A stretch of DNA of 64,000 nucleotides from Eutreptiella sp. 'Long Island Sound 2002'. Lineage: Eukaryota; Euglenozoa; Euglenophyceae; Eutreptiales; Eutreptiaceae. The translations under genes were made by a program, and so were the position numbers. Positions 42,401-56,060 of this stretch are shown here, one piece after another (within the stretch, counting starts at the first letter, position 1; every line of letters begins with the position of its first letter). The notes below the pieces were generated by a model. That model was not told the origin of the DNA, did no database searches, and saw only the letters and a list, made by a program, of their open reading frames with translations. Location: NCBI GenBank assembly GCA_964036045.1, contig CAXIWF010000975.1, positions 1-64,000 on the forward strand, given 5' to 3'.

Positions 42401-44639
42401 TTGGGGGCTTAGGGGGGGGTATGCCGGAACTCTTGGGGGCTCAGGAAGGGGTATGCCGGAACTTTTGGGGGCTCAGGGGGGGGTATGCCGGAACTTTTGG
42501 GGGCTCAGGGGGGGGTATGCCGGAACTTTTGGGGGCTCAGAGGGGGGTATGCCGGAACTTTTGGGGGCTTAGGGGGGGGTATGCCGGAACTTTTGAGGAC
42601 TTAGGGGGGGGTATGCGGCACTTGTGGGGGCTCAGGGGGGGGTATGCCGGAACGTTTGGGGGCTCGGGGGGGGGTATGCCGGAACTTTTGAGGACTTAGG
42701 GGGGGGTATGCCAGAACTTTTGAGGACTTAGGGGGGGGTATGCCGGAACTCTTGGGGGCTCAGGGGGGGGTATGCCGGAACTTTTCGGGGCTCAGGGGGG
42801 GGTATGCCGGAACTTTTGGGGGCTTAGGGGGGGGTATGCCGGAACTTTTGGGGGCTCAGGGGGGGGTATGCCGGAACTTTTGGGGGCTCAGGGGGGGGTA
42901 TGCCAGAACTTTTGAGGACTTAGGGGGGGGTATGCCGGAACTTTTGGGGGCTTAGGGGGGGGTATGCCGGAACTTTTGAGGACTTAGGGGGGGGTATGCC
43001 GGAACTTTTGGGGGCTTAGGGGGGGGTATGCCGGAACTTTTGAGGACTTAGGGGGGGGTATGCGGCACTTGTGGGGGCTCAGGGGGGGGTATGCCGGAAC
43101 TTGTGGGGGCTCGGGGGGGGGTATGCCGGAACTTTTGAGGACTTAGGGGGGGGTATGCCAGAACTTTCGAGGACTTAGGGGGGGGTATGCCGGAACTTTT
43201 GGGGGCTCAGGGGGGGCTATGCCGGAAGTTTTGGGGGCTCAGGGGGGGGTATGCCGGAAATTTTGGGGACTTAGGGGGGGGTATGCCGGAACTTTTGGGG
43301 GCTCAGGGGGGGGTATGCCGGAACTTTTGGGGACTTAGGGGGGGGTATGCCGGAACTTTTGAGGACTTAGGGGGGGGTATGCCGGAACTTTTGGGGGCTT
43401 AGGGGGGGAATGCCGGAACTTTTGAGGACTTAGGGGGGGGTATGCCGGAACTTTTGGGGGCTCAGGGGGGGGTATGCCGGAACTTTTGGGGACTTAGGGG
43501 GGGGTATGCCAGAACCTTTGGGGGCTTAGGGGGGGGTATGCCGGAACTTTTGAGGACTTAGGGGGGGGTATGCCGGGACTTTTGAGGACTTAGGGGGGGG
43601 TATGCCGGAACTTTTGGGGGCTCAGGGGGGGGTATGCCGGAACGTTTGGGGACTTAGGGGGGGGTATGCCGGAACTCTTGGGGGCTCAGGGGGGGGTATG
43701 CCGGAACTTTTGGGGGCTCAGGGGGGGGTATGCCGGAACTTTTGGGGGCTTAGGGGGGGGTATGCCGGAACTTTTGGGGGCTTAGGGGGGGGTATGCCGG
43801 AACTCTTGGGGGCTCAGGGGGGGGTATGCCGGAACTTTTGGGGGCTCAGGGGGGGGTATGCCGGAACTTTTGGGGGCTTAGGGGGGGGTATGCCGGAACT
43901 TTTGGGGGCTTAGGGGGGGGTATGCCGGAACTTTTGAGGACTTAGGGGGGGGTATGCCGGAACTTTTGGGGGCTCAGAGGGGGGTATGCCGGAACCTTTG
44001 GGGGCTTAGGGGGGGGTATGCCGGAACTTTTGGGGGCTCAGGGGGGGGTATGCCAGAACCTTTGAGGACTTAGGGGGGGGTATGCCGGAACTTTTGGGGG
44101 CTTAGGGGGGGGTATGCCGGAACTTTTAAGGACTTAGGGGGGGTTATGCCGGAACTTTTGGGGGCCTAGGGGGGGGTATGCCGGAACGTTTGGGGGCTCA
44201 GGGGGGGGTATGCCGGAACTTTTGGGGGCTCAGGGGGGGGTATGCCGGAAATTTTGGGGACTTAGGGGGGGTATGCCGGAACTTTTGAGGACTTAGGGGG
44301 GGGTATGCCGGAACTTTTGAGGACTTAGGGGGGGGTATGCCGGAAATTTTGGGGGCTCAGGGGGGGGTATGCCGGAACTTTTGGGGGCTCGGGGGGGGTA
44401 TGCCGGAACTTTTGTGGGCTCAGGGGGGGGTATGCCGGAACTTGTGGGGACTTAGGGGGGGGTATGCCGGAACTTTTGAGGACTTAGGGGGGGGTATGCC
44501 GGAACTTTTGGGGGCTCAGGGGGGGGTATGCCGGAACTTTTGGGGACTTAGGGGGGGGTATGCCGGAACTTTTGGGGGCTCAGGGGGGGGTATGCCGGAA
44601 CTTTTGAGGACTTAGGGGGGGGTATGCCGGAACTTTTGG

Positions 44640-47600
44640 GGGCTTAGGGGGGGGTATGCCAGAACTTTTGAGGACTTAGGGGGGGGTATGCCGGAACTTT
44701 TGGGGGTTTAGGGGGGGGTATGCCGGAACTTTTGGGGGCTCAGGGGGGACTTTTGGGGGCTCAGGGGGGGGTATGCCGGAACTTTTGGGGGCTCAGGGGG
44801 GGGTATGCCAGAACTTTTGAGGACTTAGGGGGGGGTATGCCGGAACGTTTGGGGGCTTAGGGGGGGTTATGCCGGAACTTTTGGGGGCTTAGGGGGGGGT
44901 ATGCCGGAACTTTTGGGGGCTCAGGGGGGGGTATGCCGGAACTTTTGGGGGCTCAAGGGGGGGTATGCCGGAACTTTTGGGGGCTTAGGGGGGGTATGCC
45001 GGAACTTTTGGGGGCTTAGGGGGGGGTATGCCAGAAATTTTGGGGGCTTAGGGGGGGGTATGCCGGAACTTTTGAGGACTTAGGGCGGGGTATGCCGGAA
45101 CTTTTGAGGACTTAGGGGGGGGTATGCCGGAACTTTTGGGGGCTCAGGGGGGGGTATGCCGGAAGTTTTGGGGACTTAGGGGGGGGTATGCCGGAACGTT
45201 TGGGGACTTAGGGGGGGGGATGCCAGAACTTTTGAGCACTTAGGGGGGGGTATGCCGGAACTTTGGGGGCTTAGGGGCGGGTATGCCGGAATATTTGAGG
45301 ACTTAGGGGGGGGTATGCCGGAACTTTTGGGGGCTTAGGGGGGGGTATGCCGGAACTTTTGAGGACTTAGGGGGGGGTATGCCGGAACTTTTGGGGGCTT
45401 AGTGGGGGGTATGCCGGAACTTTTGGGGGCTCAGGGGGTGGTATGCCAGAACTTTTGAGGACTTAGGGGGCGGTATGCCGGAACTTTTGGGGGCTCAGGG
45501 GGGGGGTATGCCGGAACTTTTGGGGGCTCAGGGGGGGGTATGCCGGAACCTTTGGGGGCTCAGGGGGGGGTATGCCGGAACGTTTGGGGGCTTAGGGGGG
45601 GGTATGCCGGAACTTTTGAGGACTTAGGGGGGGGTATGCCGGAACTTTTGGGGGCTTAGGGGGGGTATGCCGGAACTTTTGGGGGCTCAGGGGGGGGTAT
45701 GCCGGAACTTTTGGGGGCTCAGGGGGGGGTATGCCGGAACCTTTGGGGACTTAGGGGGGGGTATGCCAGAACTTTTGGGGGCTTAGGGGGGGGTATGCCG
45801 GAACGTTTGAGGACTTAGGGGGGGGTATGCCGGAACTTTTGAGGACTTAGGGGGGGGTATGCCGGAACTTTTGGGGGCTCAGGGGGGGGTATGCCGGAAC
45901 TTTTGGGGACTTAGGGGGGGGTATGCCGGAACGTTTGGGGACTTAGGGGGGGGGGATGCCAGAACTTTTGAGGACTTGGGGGGGGATATGCCGGAACTTT
46001 TGGGGGCTTAGGGGGGGGTATGCCGGAACTTTTGAGGACTTAGGGGGGGGTATGCCGGAACTTTTGGGGGCTTAGGGGGGGGTATGCCAGAACTTTTGGG
46101 GACTTAGGGGGGGGTATGCCGGAACTTTTGGGGGCTTAGGGGGGGGTATGCCGGAACGTTTGAGGACTTAGGGGGGGGTATGCCGGAACTTTTGGGGGCT
46201 TAGGGGGGGGTATGCCGGAACTTTTGGGGGCTCAGGGGGGGGTATGCCAGAAGTTTGGAGGACTTAGGGGGGGGTATGCCGGAACTTTTGGGGGCTCAGG
46301 GGGGGGTATGCCGGAACTCTTGGGGGCTCAGGGGGGGGTATGCCGGAACTTTTGGGGGCTCAGGGGGGGGTATGCCGGAACTTTTGGGGGCTTAGGGGGG
46401 GGTATGCTGGAACTTTTGGGGGCTATGGGGGGGGTATGCCGGAACTTTTGAGGACTTAGGGGGGGGTATGCCGGAACTTTTGGGGACTTAGGGGGGGGTA
46501 TGCGGGAACGTTTGGGGGCTTAGGAGGGGGTGTGCCGGAACTTTTGGGGGCTCAGGGGGGGGTATGCCGGAACTTTTGGGGACTTAGGGGGGGGTATGCC
46601 GGAACTTTTGGGGACTTAGGGGGGGGGATGCCAGAACCTTTGAGGACTTAGGGGGGGGTATGCCGGAACTTTTGAGGACTTAGGGGGGGTTATGCCGGAA
46701 CTTTTGGGGGCTTAGTGGGGGGTATGCCGGAACTTTTGGGGGCTCAGGGGGTGGTATGCCAGAACTTTTGAGGACTTAGGGGGCGGTATGCCGGAACTTT
46801 TGGGGGCTCAGGGGGGGGGTATGCCGGAACTTTTGGGGGCTCAGGGGGGGGTATGCCGGAACCTTTGGGGGCTCAGGGGGGGGTATGCCGGAACGTTTGG
46901 GGGCTTAGGGGGGGGTATGCCGGAACTTTTGAGGACTTAGGGGGGGGTATGCCGGAACTTTTGGGGGCTTAGGGGGGGTATGCCGGAACTTTTGGGGGCT
47001 CAGGGGGGGGTATGCCGGAACTTTTGGGGGCTCAGGGGGGGGTATGCCGGAACCTTTGGGGACTTAGGGGGGGGTATGCCAGAACTTTTGGGGGCTTAGG
47101 GGGGGGTATGCCGGAACGTTTGAGGACTTAGGGGGGGGTATGCCGGAACTTTTGAGGACTTAGGGGGGGGTATGCCGGAACTTTTGGGGGCTCAGGGGGG
47201 GGTATGCCGGAACTTTTGGGGACTTAGGGGGGGGTATGCCGGAACTTTTGGGGACCTAGGGGGGGGGGATGCCAGAACTTTTGAGGACTTGGGGGGGGAT
47301 ATGCCGGAACTTTTGGGGGCTTAGGGGGGGTATGCCGGAACTTTTGAGGACTTAGGGGGGGGTATGCCGGAACTTTTGGGGGCTTAGGGGGGGGTATGCC
47401 AGAACTTTTGGGGACTTAGGGGGGGGTATGCCGGAACTTTTGGGGGCTTAGGGGGGGGTATGCCGGAACGTTTGAGGACTTAGGGGGGGGTATGCCGGAA
47501 CTTTTGGGGGCTTAGGGGGGGGTATGCCGGAACTTTTGGGGGCTCAGGGGGGGGTATGCCAGAAGTTTGGAGGACTTAGGGGGGGGTATGCCGGAACTTT

Positions 47601-49400
47601 TGGGGGCTCAGGGGGGGGTATGCCGGAACTCTTGGGGGCTCAGGGGGGGGTATGCCGGAACTTTTGGGGGCTCAGGGGGGGGTATGCCGGAACTTTTGGG
47701 GGCTTAGGGGGGGGTATGCTGGAACTTTTGGGGGCTATGGGGGGGGTATGCCGGAACTTTTGAGGACTTAGGGGGGGGTATGCCGGAACTTTTGGGGACT
47801 TAGGGGGGGGTATGCGGGAACGTTTGGGGGCTTAGGAGGGGGTGTGCCGGAACTTTTGGGGGCTCAGGGGGGGGTATGCCGGAACTTTTGGGGACTTAGG
47901 GGGGGGTATGCCGGAACTTTTGGGGACTTAGGGGGGGGGATGCCAGAACCTTTGAGGACTTAGGGGGGGGTATGCCGGAACTTTGGGGGCTTAGGGGGGG
48001 GTATGCCGGAACATTTGAGGACTTAGGGGGGGGTATGCGGGAACTTTTGGGGGCTTAGGGGGGGTATGCCGGAACTTTTGGGGGCTCAGGGGGGGGTATG
48101 CCGGAACTTTTGAGGACTTAGGGGGGGGTATCCCGGAACTTTTGGGGGCTTAGGGGGGGGTATGCCAGAACTTTTGAGGACTTAGGGGGGGGTATGCCGG
48201 AACTTTATGGGGCTTAAGGGGGGTTATGCCGGAACTTTTGGGGGCTCAGGGGGGACTTTTGGGGGCTCAGGGGGGGGTATGCCGGAACTTTTGGGGGCTC
48301 AGGGGGGGGTATGCCGGAACTTTTGAGGACTTAGGGGGGGGTATGCCGGAACCTTTGGGGGCTTAGGGGGGGTTATGCCGGAACTTTTGGGGGCTTAGGG
48401 GGGGGTATGCCGGAACTTTTGGGGGCTCAGGGGGGGTATGCCGGAACTTTTGGGGGCTCAAGGGGGGGTATGCCGGAACTTTTGGGGGCTCAGGGGGGGG
48501 TATGCCGGAACTTTTGGGGGCTTAGGGGGGGGTATGCCAGAAATATTGGGGGCTTAGGGGGGGTATGCCGGAACTTTTGAGGACTTAGGGGGGTATGCCG
48601 GAAATTGTGAGGACTTAGGGGGGGGTATGCCGGAACCTTTGGGGGCTCAGGGGGGGGTATGCCGGAAGTTTTGGGGACTTAGGGGGGGGTATGCCGGAAC
48701 TTTTGGGGACTTAGGGGGGGGGATGCCAGAACTTTTGAGGACTTAGGGGGGGGTATGCCGGAACTTTGGGGGCTTAGGGGGGGGTATGCCGGAATATTTG
48801 AGGACTTAGGGGGGGGTATGCCGGAACTTTTGGGGGCTTAGGGGGGGGTATGCCGGAACCTTTGAGGACTTAGGGGGGGTTATGCCGGAACTTTTGGGGG
48901 CTTAGGGGGGGGTATGCCGGAACTTTTGGGGGCTCAGGGGGTGGTATGCCAGAACTTTTGAGGACTTAGGGGGCGGTATGCCGGAACTTTTGGGGGCTCA
49001 GGGGGGGGTATGCCGGAACTTTTGGGGGCTCAGGGGGGGGTATGCCGGAACCTTTGGGGGCTCAGGGGGGGGTATGCCGGAACTTTTGGGGGCTTAGGGG
49101 GGGGTATGCCGGAACCTTTGAGGACTTAGGGGGGGGGTATGCCGGAACATTTGGGGGCTTAGGGGGGGTATGCCGGAACCTTTGGGGGCTCAGGGGGGGG
49201 TATGCCGGAACTTTTGGGGGCTCAGGGGGGGGTATGCCGGAACCTTTGGGGACTTAGGGGGGGGTATGCCAGAACTTTTGGGGGCTTAGGGGGGGGTATG
49301 CCGGAACGTTTGAGGACTTAGGGGGGGGTATGCCGGAACTTTTGGAGGCTCAGGGGGGGGTATGCCGGAACTTTTGGGGACTTAGGGGGGGGTATGCCGG
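44640..49400 (+). repeat. 1.31-kb tandem duplication plus a third shifted copy
   Basis: About 45340-46650 and 46650-47963 agree at an offset of 1312 bp (41 units), with the markers TTAGTGGGG, CAGGGGGTGGTATG and AGAAGTTTGGAGG. A third, longer-range match at about 3.5 kb links 44640-45900 with 48150-49400. It includes the unit pair with the deleted TATGCCGGA and the units AACTTTGGGGGCTTA and GGAATATTTGAGG. Boundaries are by eye. Confidence 0.75.
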
Positions 49401-52219
49401 AACTTTTGGGGACTTAGGGGGGGGGATGCCAGAACTTTTGAGGACTTGGGGGGGGATATGCCGGAACTTTTGGGGGCTTAGGGGGGGGTATGCCGGAACT
49501 TTTGGGGGCTTAGGGGGGGGTATGCCAGAACTTTTGGGGACTTAGGGGGGGGTATGCCGGAACTTTTGGGGGCTTAGGGGGGGGTATGCCGGAACTTTTG
49601 AGGACTTAGGGGGGGGTATGCCGGAACTTTTGGGGGCTTAGGGGGGGTATGCCGGAACTTTTGGGGGCTCAGGGGGGGGTATGCCAGAACTTTTGAGGAC
49701 TTAGGGGGGGGTATGCCGGAACTTTTGGGGGCTCAGGGGGGGGTATGCCGGAACTTTTGGGGGCTCAGGGGGGGGTATGCCGGAACTCTTGGGGGCTCAG
49801 GGGGGGTTGTGCCGGAACTTTTGGGGGCTCAGGGGGGGGTATGCCGGAATTTTTGGGGGCTTAGGGGGGGGTATGCTGGAACTTTTGGGGGCTATGGGGG
49901 GGGTATGCCGGAACTTTTGAGGACTTAGGGGGGGGTATGCCGGAACTTTTGGGGACTTAGGGGGGGGTATGCGGGAACGTTTGGGGACTTAGGGGGGGGT
50001 ATGCCGAAACTTTTGGGGGCTTAGGGGGGGGTATGCCAGAACTTTTGGGGACTTAGGGGGGGGTATGCCGGAACTTTTGGGGGCTTAGGGGGGGGGATGC
50101 CAGAACTTTTGAGGACTTAGGGGGGGGTATGCCGGAACTTTTGGGGACTTAGGGGGGGGTATGCGGGAACGTTTGGGGACTTAGGGGGGGGTATGCCGAA
50201 ACTTTTGGGGGCTTAGGGGGGGGTATGCCAGAACTTTTGGGGACTTAGGGGGGGGTATGCCGGAACTTTTGGGGGCTTAGGGGGGGGATGCCAGAACTTT
50301 TGAGGACTTAGGGGGGGGTATGCCGGAACTTTGGGGGCTTAGGGGGGGGTATGCCGGAACATTTGAGGACTTAGGGGGGGGTATGCGGGAACTTTTGGGG
50401 GCTTAGGGGGGGGTATGCCGGAACTTTTGAGGACTTAGGGGGGGGGTATGCCGGAACTTTTGGGGGCTCAGGGGGGGGTATGCCGGAACTTTTGGGGACT
50501 TAGGGGGGAGTATGCCGGAACTTTTGGGGACTTAGGGGGGGGGGATGCCAGAACTTTTGAGGACTTAGGGGGGGGTATGCCGGAACTTTGGGGGCTTAGG
50601 GGGGGGTATGCCGGAACATTTGAGGACTTAGGGGGGGGTATGCGGGAACTTTTGGGGGCTTAGGGGGGGGTATGCCGGAACTTTTGAGGACTTAGGGGGG
50701 GGGTATGCCGGAACTTTTGGGGGCTTAGGGGGGGGTACGCCGGAACTTTTGGAAGCTCAGGGGGGGGTATGCCAGAACTTTTGAGGACTTAGGGGGGGGT
50801 ATGCCGGAACTTTTGGGGGCTCAGGGGGGGGTATGCCGGAACTTTTGGGGGCTCAGGGGGGGGTATGCCGGAACTTTTGGGGGCTCAGGGGGGGGGTATG
50901 CCGGAACTTTTGGGGGCTTAGGGGGGGGTATGCCGGAACTTTTGAGGACTTAGGGGGGGGTATGCCGGAACTTTTGGGGGCTCAGGGGGGGGTATGCCGG
51001 AACTTTTGGGGGCTCAGGGGGGGGGTATGCCGGAACTTTTGGGGACTTAGGGGGGGGTATGCAAGAACCTTTGGGGGCTTAGGGGGGGGTATGCCGGAAC
51101 TTTTGAGGACTTAGGGGGGGGTATGCCGGAACTTTTGAGGACTTAGGGGGGGGGTATGCCGGAACTTTTGGGGGCTTATGGGGGGGTATGCCGGAACTTT
51201 TGGGGGCTCAGGGGGGGGTATGCCGGAACTTTTGGGGACTTAGGGGGGGGTATGCCGGAACTTTTGGGGACTTAGGGGGGGGGACGCCAGAACTTTTGAG
51301 GACTTATGGGGGGGTATGCCGGAACTTTTGCGGGCTTAGGGGGGGGTATGCCAGAACTTTTGGGGACTTAGGGGGGGGTATGCCGGAACTTTTGGGGGCT
51401 TAGGGGGGGTATGCCGGAACTTTTGAGGACTTAGGGGGGGGTATGCCGGAACTTTTGGGGGCTTAGGGGGGGGTATGCCGGAACTTTTGGGGACTTAGGG
51501 GGGAGTATGCCGGAACTTTTGGGGACTTAGGGGGGGGGATGCCAGAACTTTTGAGGACTTAGGGGGGGGTATGCCGGAACTTTGGGGGCTTAGGGGGGGG
51601 TATGCCGGAACATTTGAGGACTTAGGGGGGGGTATGCGGGAACTTTTGGGGGCTTAGGGGGGGGTATGCCGGAACTTTTGAGGACTCAGGGGGGGGGTAT
51701 GCCGGAACATTTGGGGGCTTAGGGGGGGGTATGCCGGAACTTTTGGAAGCTCAGGGGGGGGTATGCCAGAACTTTTGAGGACTTAGGGGGGGGTATGCCG
51801 GAACTTTTGGCGGCTCAGGGGGGGGTATGCCGGAACTTTTGGGGGCTCAGGGGGGGGTATGCCGGAACGTTTGGGGGCTCAGGGGGGGGGTATGCCGGAA
51901 CCTTTGGGGGCTTAGGGGGGGGTATGCCGGAACTTTTGAGGACTTAGGGGGGGGGTATGCCGGAACTTTTGGGGGCTTATGGGGGGGTATGCCGGAACTT
52001 TTGGGGGCTCAGGGGGGGTATGCTGGAACTTTTGGGGGCTCAGGGGGGGGGTATGCCGGAACGTTTGGGGACTTAGGGGGGGGTATGCAAGAACCTTTGG
52101 GGGCTTAGGGGGGGGTATGCCGGAACTTTTGAGGACTTAGGGGGGGGGTATGCCGGAACTTTTGAGGACTTAGGGGGGGGTATGCCGGAACTTTTGGGGG
52201 CTTATGGGGGGGTATGCCG

Positions 52220-53400
52220 GAACTTTTGGGGACTTAGGGGGGGGGACGCCAGAACGTTTGAGGACTTGGGGGGGGGTATGCCGGAACTTTTGGGGGCTTA
52301 GGGGGGGGTATGCCGGAACTTTTGAGGACTTAGGGGGGGGTATGCCGGAACTTTTGCGGGCTTAGGGGGGGGTATGCCAGAACTTTTGGGGACTTAGGGG
52401 GGGGTATGCCGGAACTTTTGGGGGCTCAGGGGGGGGTATGCCGGAACTTTTGGGGACTTAGGGGGGGGTATGCCGGAACTTTTGGGGACTTAGGGGGGGG
52501 GACGCCAGAACGTTTGAGGACTTGGGGGGGGGTATGCCGGAACTTTTGGGGGCTCAGGGGGGGGTATGCCGGAACTTTTGGGGACTTAGGGGGGGGTATG
52601 CCGGAACTTTTGGGGGCTCAGGGGGGGGTATGCCGGAACTTTTGGGGACTTAGGGGGGGGTATGCCGGAACTTTTGGGGACTTAGGGGGGGGGACGCCAG
52701 AACGTTTGAGGACTTGGGGGGGGGTATGCCGGAACTTTTGGGGGCTTAGGGGGGGGTATGCCAGAACTTTTGGGGACTTAGGGGGGGGTATGCCGGAACT
52801 TTTGGGGACTTAGGGGGGGGGACGCCAGAACGTTTGAGGACTTGGGGGGGGGTATGCCGGAACTTTTGGGGGCTTAGGGGGGGGTATGCCGGAACTTTTG
52901 AGGACTTAGGGGGGGGTATGCCGGAACTTTTGCGGGCTTAGGGGGGGGTATGCCAGAACTTTTGGGGACTTAGGGGGGGGTATGCCGGAACTTTTGGGGG
53001 CTCAGGGGGGGGTATGCCGGAACTTTTGAGGACTTAGGGGGGGGTATGCCGGAACTTTTGGGGGCTCAGGGGGGGGTATGCCGGAACTTTTGGGGACTTA
53101 GGGGGGGGTATGCCGGAACTTTTGGGGACTTAGGGGGGGGGACGCCAGAACGTTTGAGGACTTGGGGGGGGGTATGCCGGAACTTTTGGGGGCTTAGGGG
53201 GGGGTATGCCGGAACTTTTGAGGACTTAGGGGGGGGTATGCCGGAACTTTTGCGGGCTTAGGGGGGGGTATGCCAGAACTTTTGGGGACTTAGGGGGGGG
53301 TATGCCGGAACTTTTGGGGGCTCAGGGGGGGGTATGCCGGAACTTTTGAGGACTTAGGGGGGGGTATGCCGGAACTTTTGGGGGCTTAGGGGGGGGTATG
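52220..53400 (+). repeat. Local amplification of a GACGCCAGAACG unit group
   Basis: A distinctive pair of units (GGGGACGCCAGAACGTTTG followed by GAGGACTTGGGGG) occurs near 52245, 52500, 52693, 52824 and 53141. Similar neighbours surround it each time. This indicates repeated short-range duplication of 4-10 units. Confidence 0.7.
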
Positions 53401-54779
53401 CCGGAACTTTTGGGGGCTCAGGGGGGGGTATGCCAGAACTTTTGAGGACTTAGGGGGGGGTATGCCGGAACTTTTGGGGGCTCAGGGGGGGGTATGCCGG
53501 AACTCTTGGGGGCTCAGGGGGGGGTATGCCGGAACTTTTGGGGGCTCAGGGGGGGGTATGCCGGAACTTTTGGGGGCTCAGGGGGGGGTATGCCGGAACC
53601 TTTGGGGGCTCAGGGGGGGGTATGCCGGAACTTTTGGGGGCTTAGGGGGGGGTATGCCGGAACGTTTGAGGACTTAGGGGGGGGTATGCCGGAACTTTTG
53701 GGGGCTTAGGGGGGGGTATGCTGGAACTTTTCAGGGCTCAGGGGGGGGTATGCCGGAACTTTTGGGGACTTAGGGGGGGGTAGGCCAGAACTTTTGGGGA
53801 CTTAGGGGGGGGTATGCCAGAACCTTTGGGGGCTTAGGGGGGGGGTATGCCGGAACTTTTGAGGACTTAGGGGGGGGTATGCCGGAACTTTTGGGGGCTT
53901 AGGGGGGGGTATGCCGGAACTTTTGGGGGCTTAGGGGGGGGTATGCCGGAACTTTTGAGGACTTAGGGGGGGGTATGCCGGAACTTTTGGGGGCTTAGGG
54001 GGGGGTATGCCGGAACTTTTGAGGACTTAGGGGGGGGTATGCCGGAACTTTTGGGGGCTTGGGGGGGGGTATGCCGGAACTTTTGGGGGCTCAGGGGGGG
54101 TATGCCAGAAGTTTTGAGGACTGAGGGGGGGGTATGCCGGAACTTTTGGGGGCTTTAGGGGGGGGTATGCCGGAACTCTTAGGGGCTCAGGGGGGGGTAT
54201 GCCGGAACTTTTGGGGGCTCAGGGGGGGGGTATGCCGGATTTTTTGGGGGCTTAGGGGGGGGTATGCCGGAACTTTTGAGGACTTAGAAGGGGGTTTACC
54301 GGAACTTTTAGGGGCTTCGGGGGGGGGTATGCCGGAACTTTTGGGGGCTCAGGGGGGGGTATGCCGGAACGTTTGAGGACTTAGGGGGGGGGATGCCGGA
54401 ACTTTTGAGGACTTAGGGGGGGGTATGCCGGAACGTTTGGGGGCTCAGGGGGGGGTATGCCGGAACTTTTGGGGGCTCAGGGGGGGGTATGCCGGAACTT
54501 TTGAGGGCTTAGGGGGGGGTATGCCGGAACTTTTGAGGACTTAGGGGGGGGTATGCCGGAACTTTTGAGGACTTAGGTGGGGGTATGCCGGAACTTTTGA
54601 GGACTTAGGGGGGGGTATGCCGGAAATTCTGGGGGCTCAGGGGGGGGTATGCCGGAACTTTTGGGGGCTCAGGGGGGGGTATGCCGGAACTTTTGTGGGC
54701 TCAGGGGGGGGTATGCCGGAACTTTTGAGGACTTAGGGGGGGGTATGCCGGAACTTTTGAGGACTTAGGGGGGGGTATG

Positions 54780-56060
54780 CCGGAACTTTTGGGGGCTGAG
54801 GAGGGGGTATGCCGGAACTTTAGGGGACTTAGGGGGGGGTATGCCGGAACTTTTGGGGGCTCAGGGGGGGGTATGCCGGAAGTTTTGGGGACTTAGGGGG
54901 GGGTATGCCGGAACTTTTGGGGGCTCAGGGGGGGGTATACCGGAACTTTTGAGGACTTAGGGGGGGGTATGCCGGAACTTTTGGGGGCTTAGGGGGGGGG
55001 ACGCCAGAACCTTTGGGGGCTCAGGGGGGGGTATGCCGGAACTTTTGGGGACTTGGGGGGGGGTATGCCAGAACTTTTGAGGACTTAGGGGGGGGGATGC
55101 CGGAACTTTAGAGGACTTAGGGGGGGGTATGCCGGAACTTTTGGGGGCTGAGGGGGGGGTATGCCGGAACTTTAGAGGACTTAGGGGGGGGTATGCCGGA
55201 ACTTTTGAGGACTTAGGGGGGGGTATGCCGGAAGTTTTGGGGACTTAGGGGGGGGTATGCCGGAACTTTTGGGGACTTAGGGGGGGGTATGCCGGAACTT
55301 TTGGGGGCTCAGGGGGGTGTATGCCGGAACTTTTGAGGACTTAGGGGGGGGTATGCCGGAACTTTTGGGGGCTTAGGGGGGGGTATGCCGGAACTTTTGA
55401 GGACTTAGGGGGGGGTATGCCGGAACTTTTGGGGGCTGAGGGGGGGGTATGCCGGAACTTTAGGGGACTTAGGGGGGGGTATGCCGGAACTTTTGGGGGC
55501 TCAGGGGGGGGTATGCCGGAAGTTTTGGGGACTTAGGGGGGGGTATGCCGGAACTTTTGGGGGCTCAGCGGGGGGTATGCCGGAACTTTTGGGGGCTTAG
55601 GGGGGGGGACGCCAGAACCTTTGGGGGCTCAGGGGGGGGTATGCCGGAACTTTTGGGGACTTAGGGGGGGGTATGCCAGAACTTTTGAGGACTTAGGGGG
55701 GGCTATGCCGGAACTTTAGAGGACTTAGGGGGGGGGTATGCCGGAACTTTTGGGGGCTGAGGGGGGGGTATGCCGGAACTTTAGAGGACTTACGGGGGGG
55801 TATGCCGGAACTTTTGAGGACTTAGGGGGGGGTATGCCGGAAGTTTTGGGGACTTAGGGGGGGGTATGCCGGAACTTTTGGGGACTTAGGGGGGGGTATG
55901 CCGGAACTTTTGGGGGCTCAGGGGGGGGTATGCCGGAACTTTTGAGGACTTAGGGGGGGGTATGCCGGAACTTTTGGGGGCTTAGGGGGGGGTATGCCGG
56001 AACTTTTGGGGGCTCAGGGGGGGGTATGCCGGAACTTTTGGGGACTTAGGGGGGGGTATG
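54780..56060 (+). repeat. ~640-bp tandem duplication
   Basis: The series GGGGGCTGAGG, AACTTTAGGGGACTTA, GGGGGCTCA, GAAGTTTTGGGGACTTA starting near 54789 recurs from about 55430. The CTTTAGAGGACTTA units near 55105, 55170, 55710 and 55775 follow the same pattern. A similar series precedes element 1 at about 19590-19680. Confidence 0.65.
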
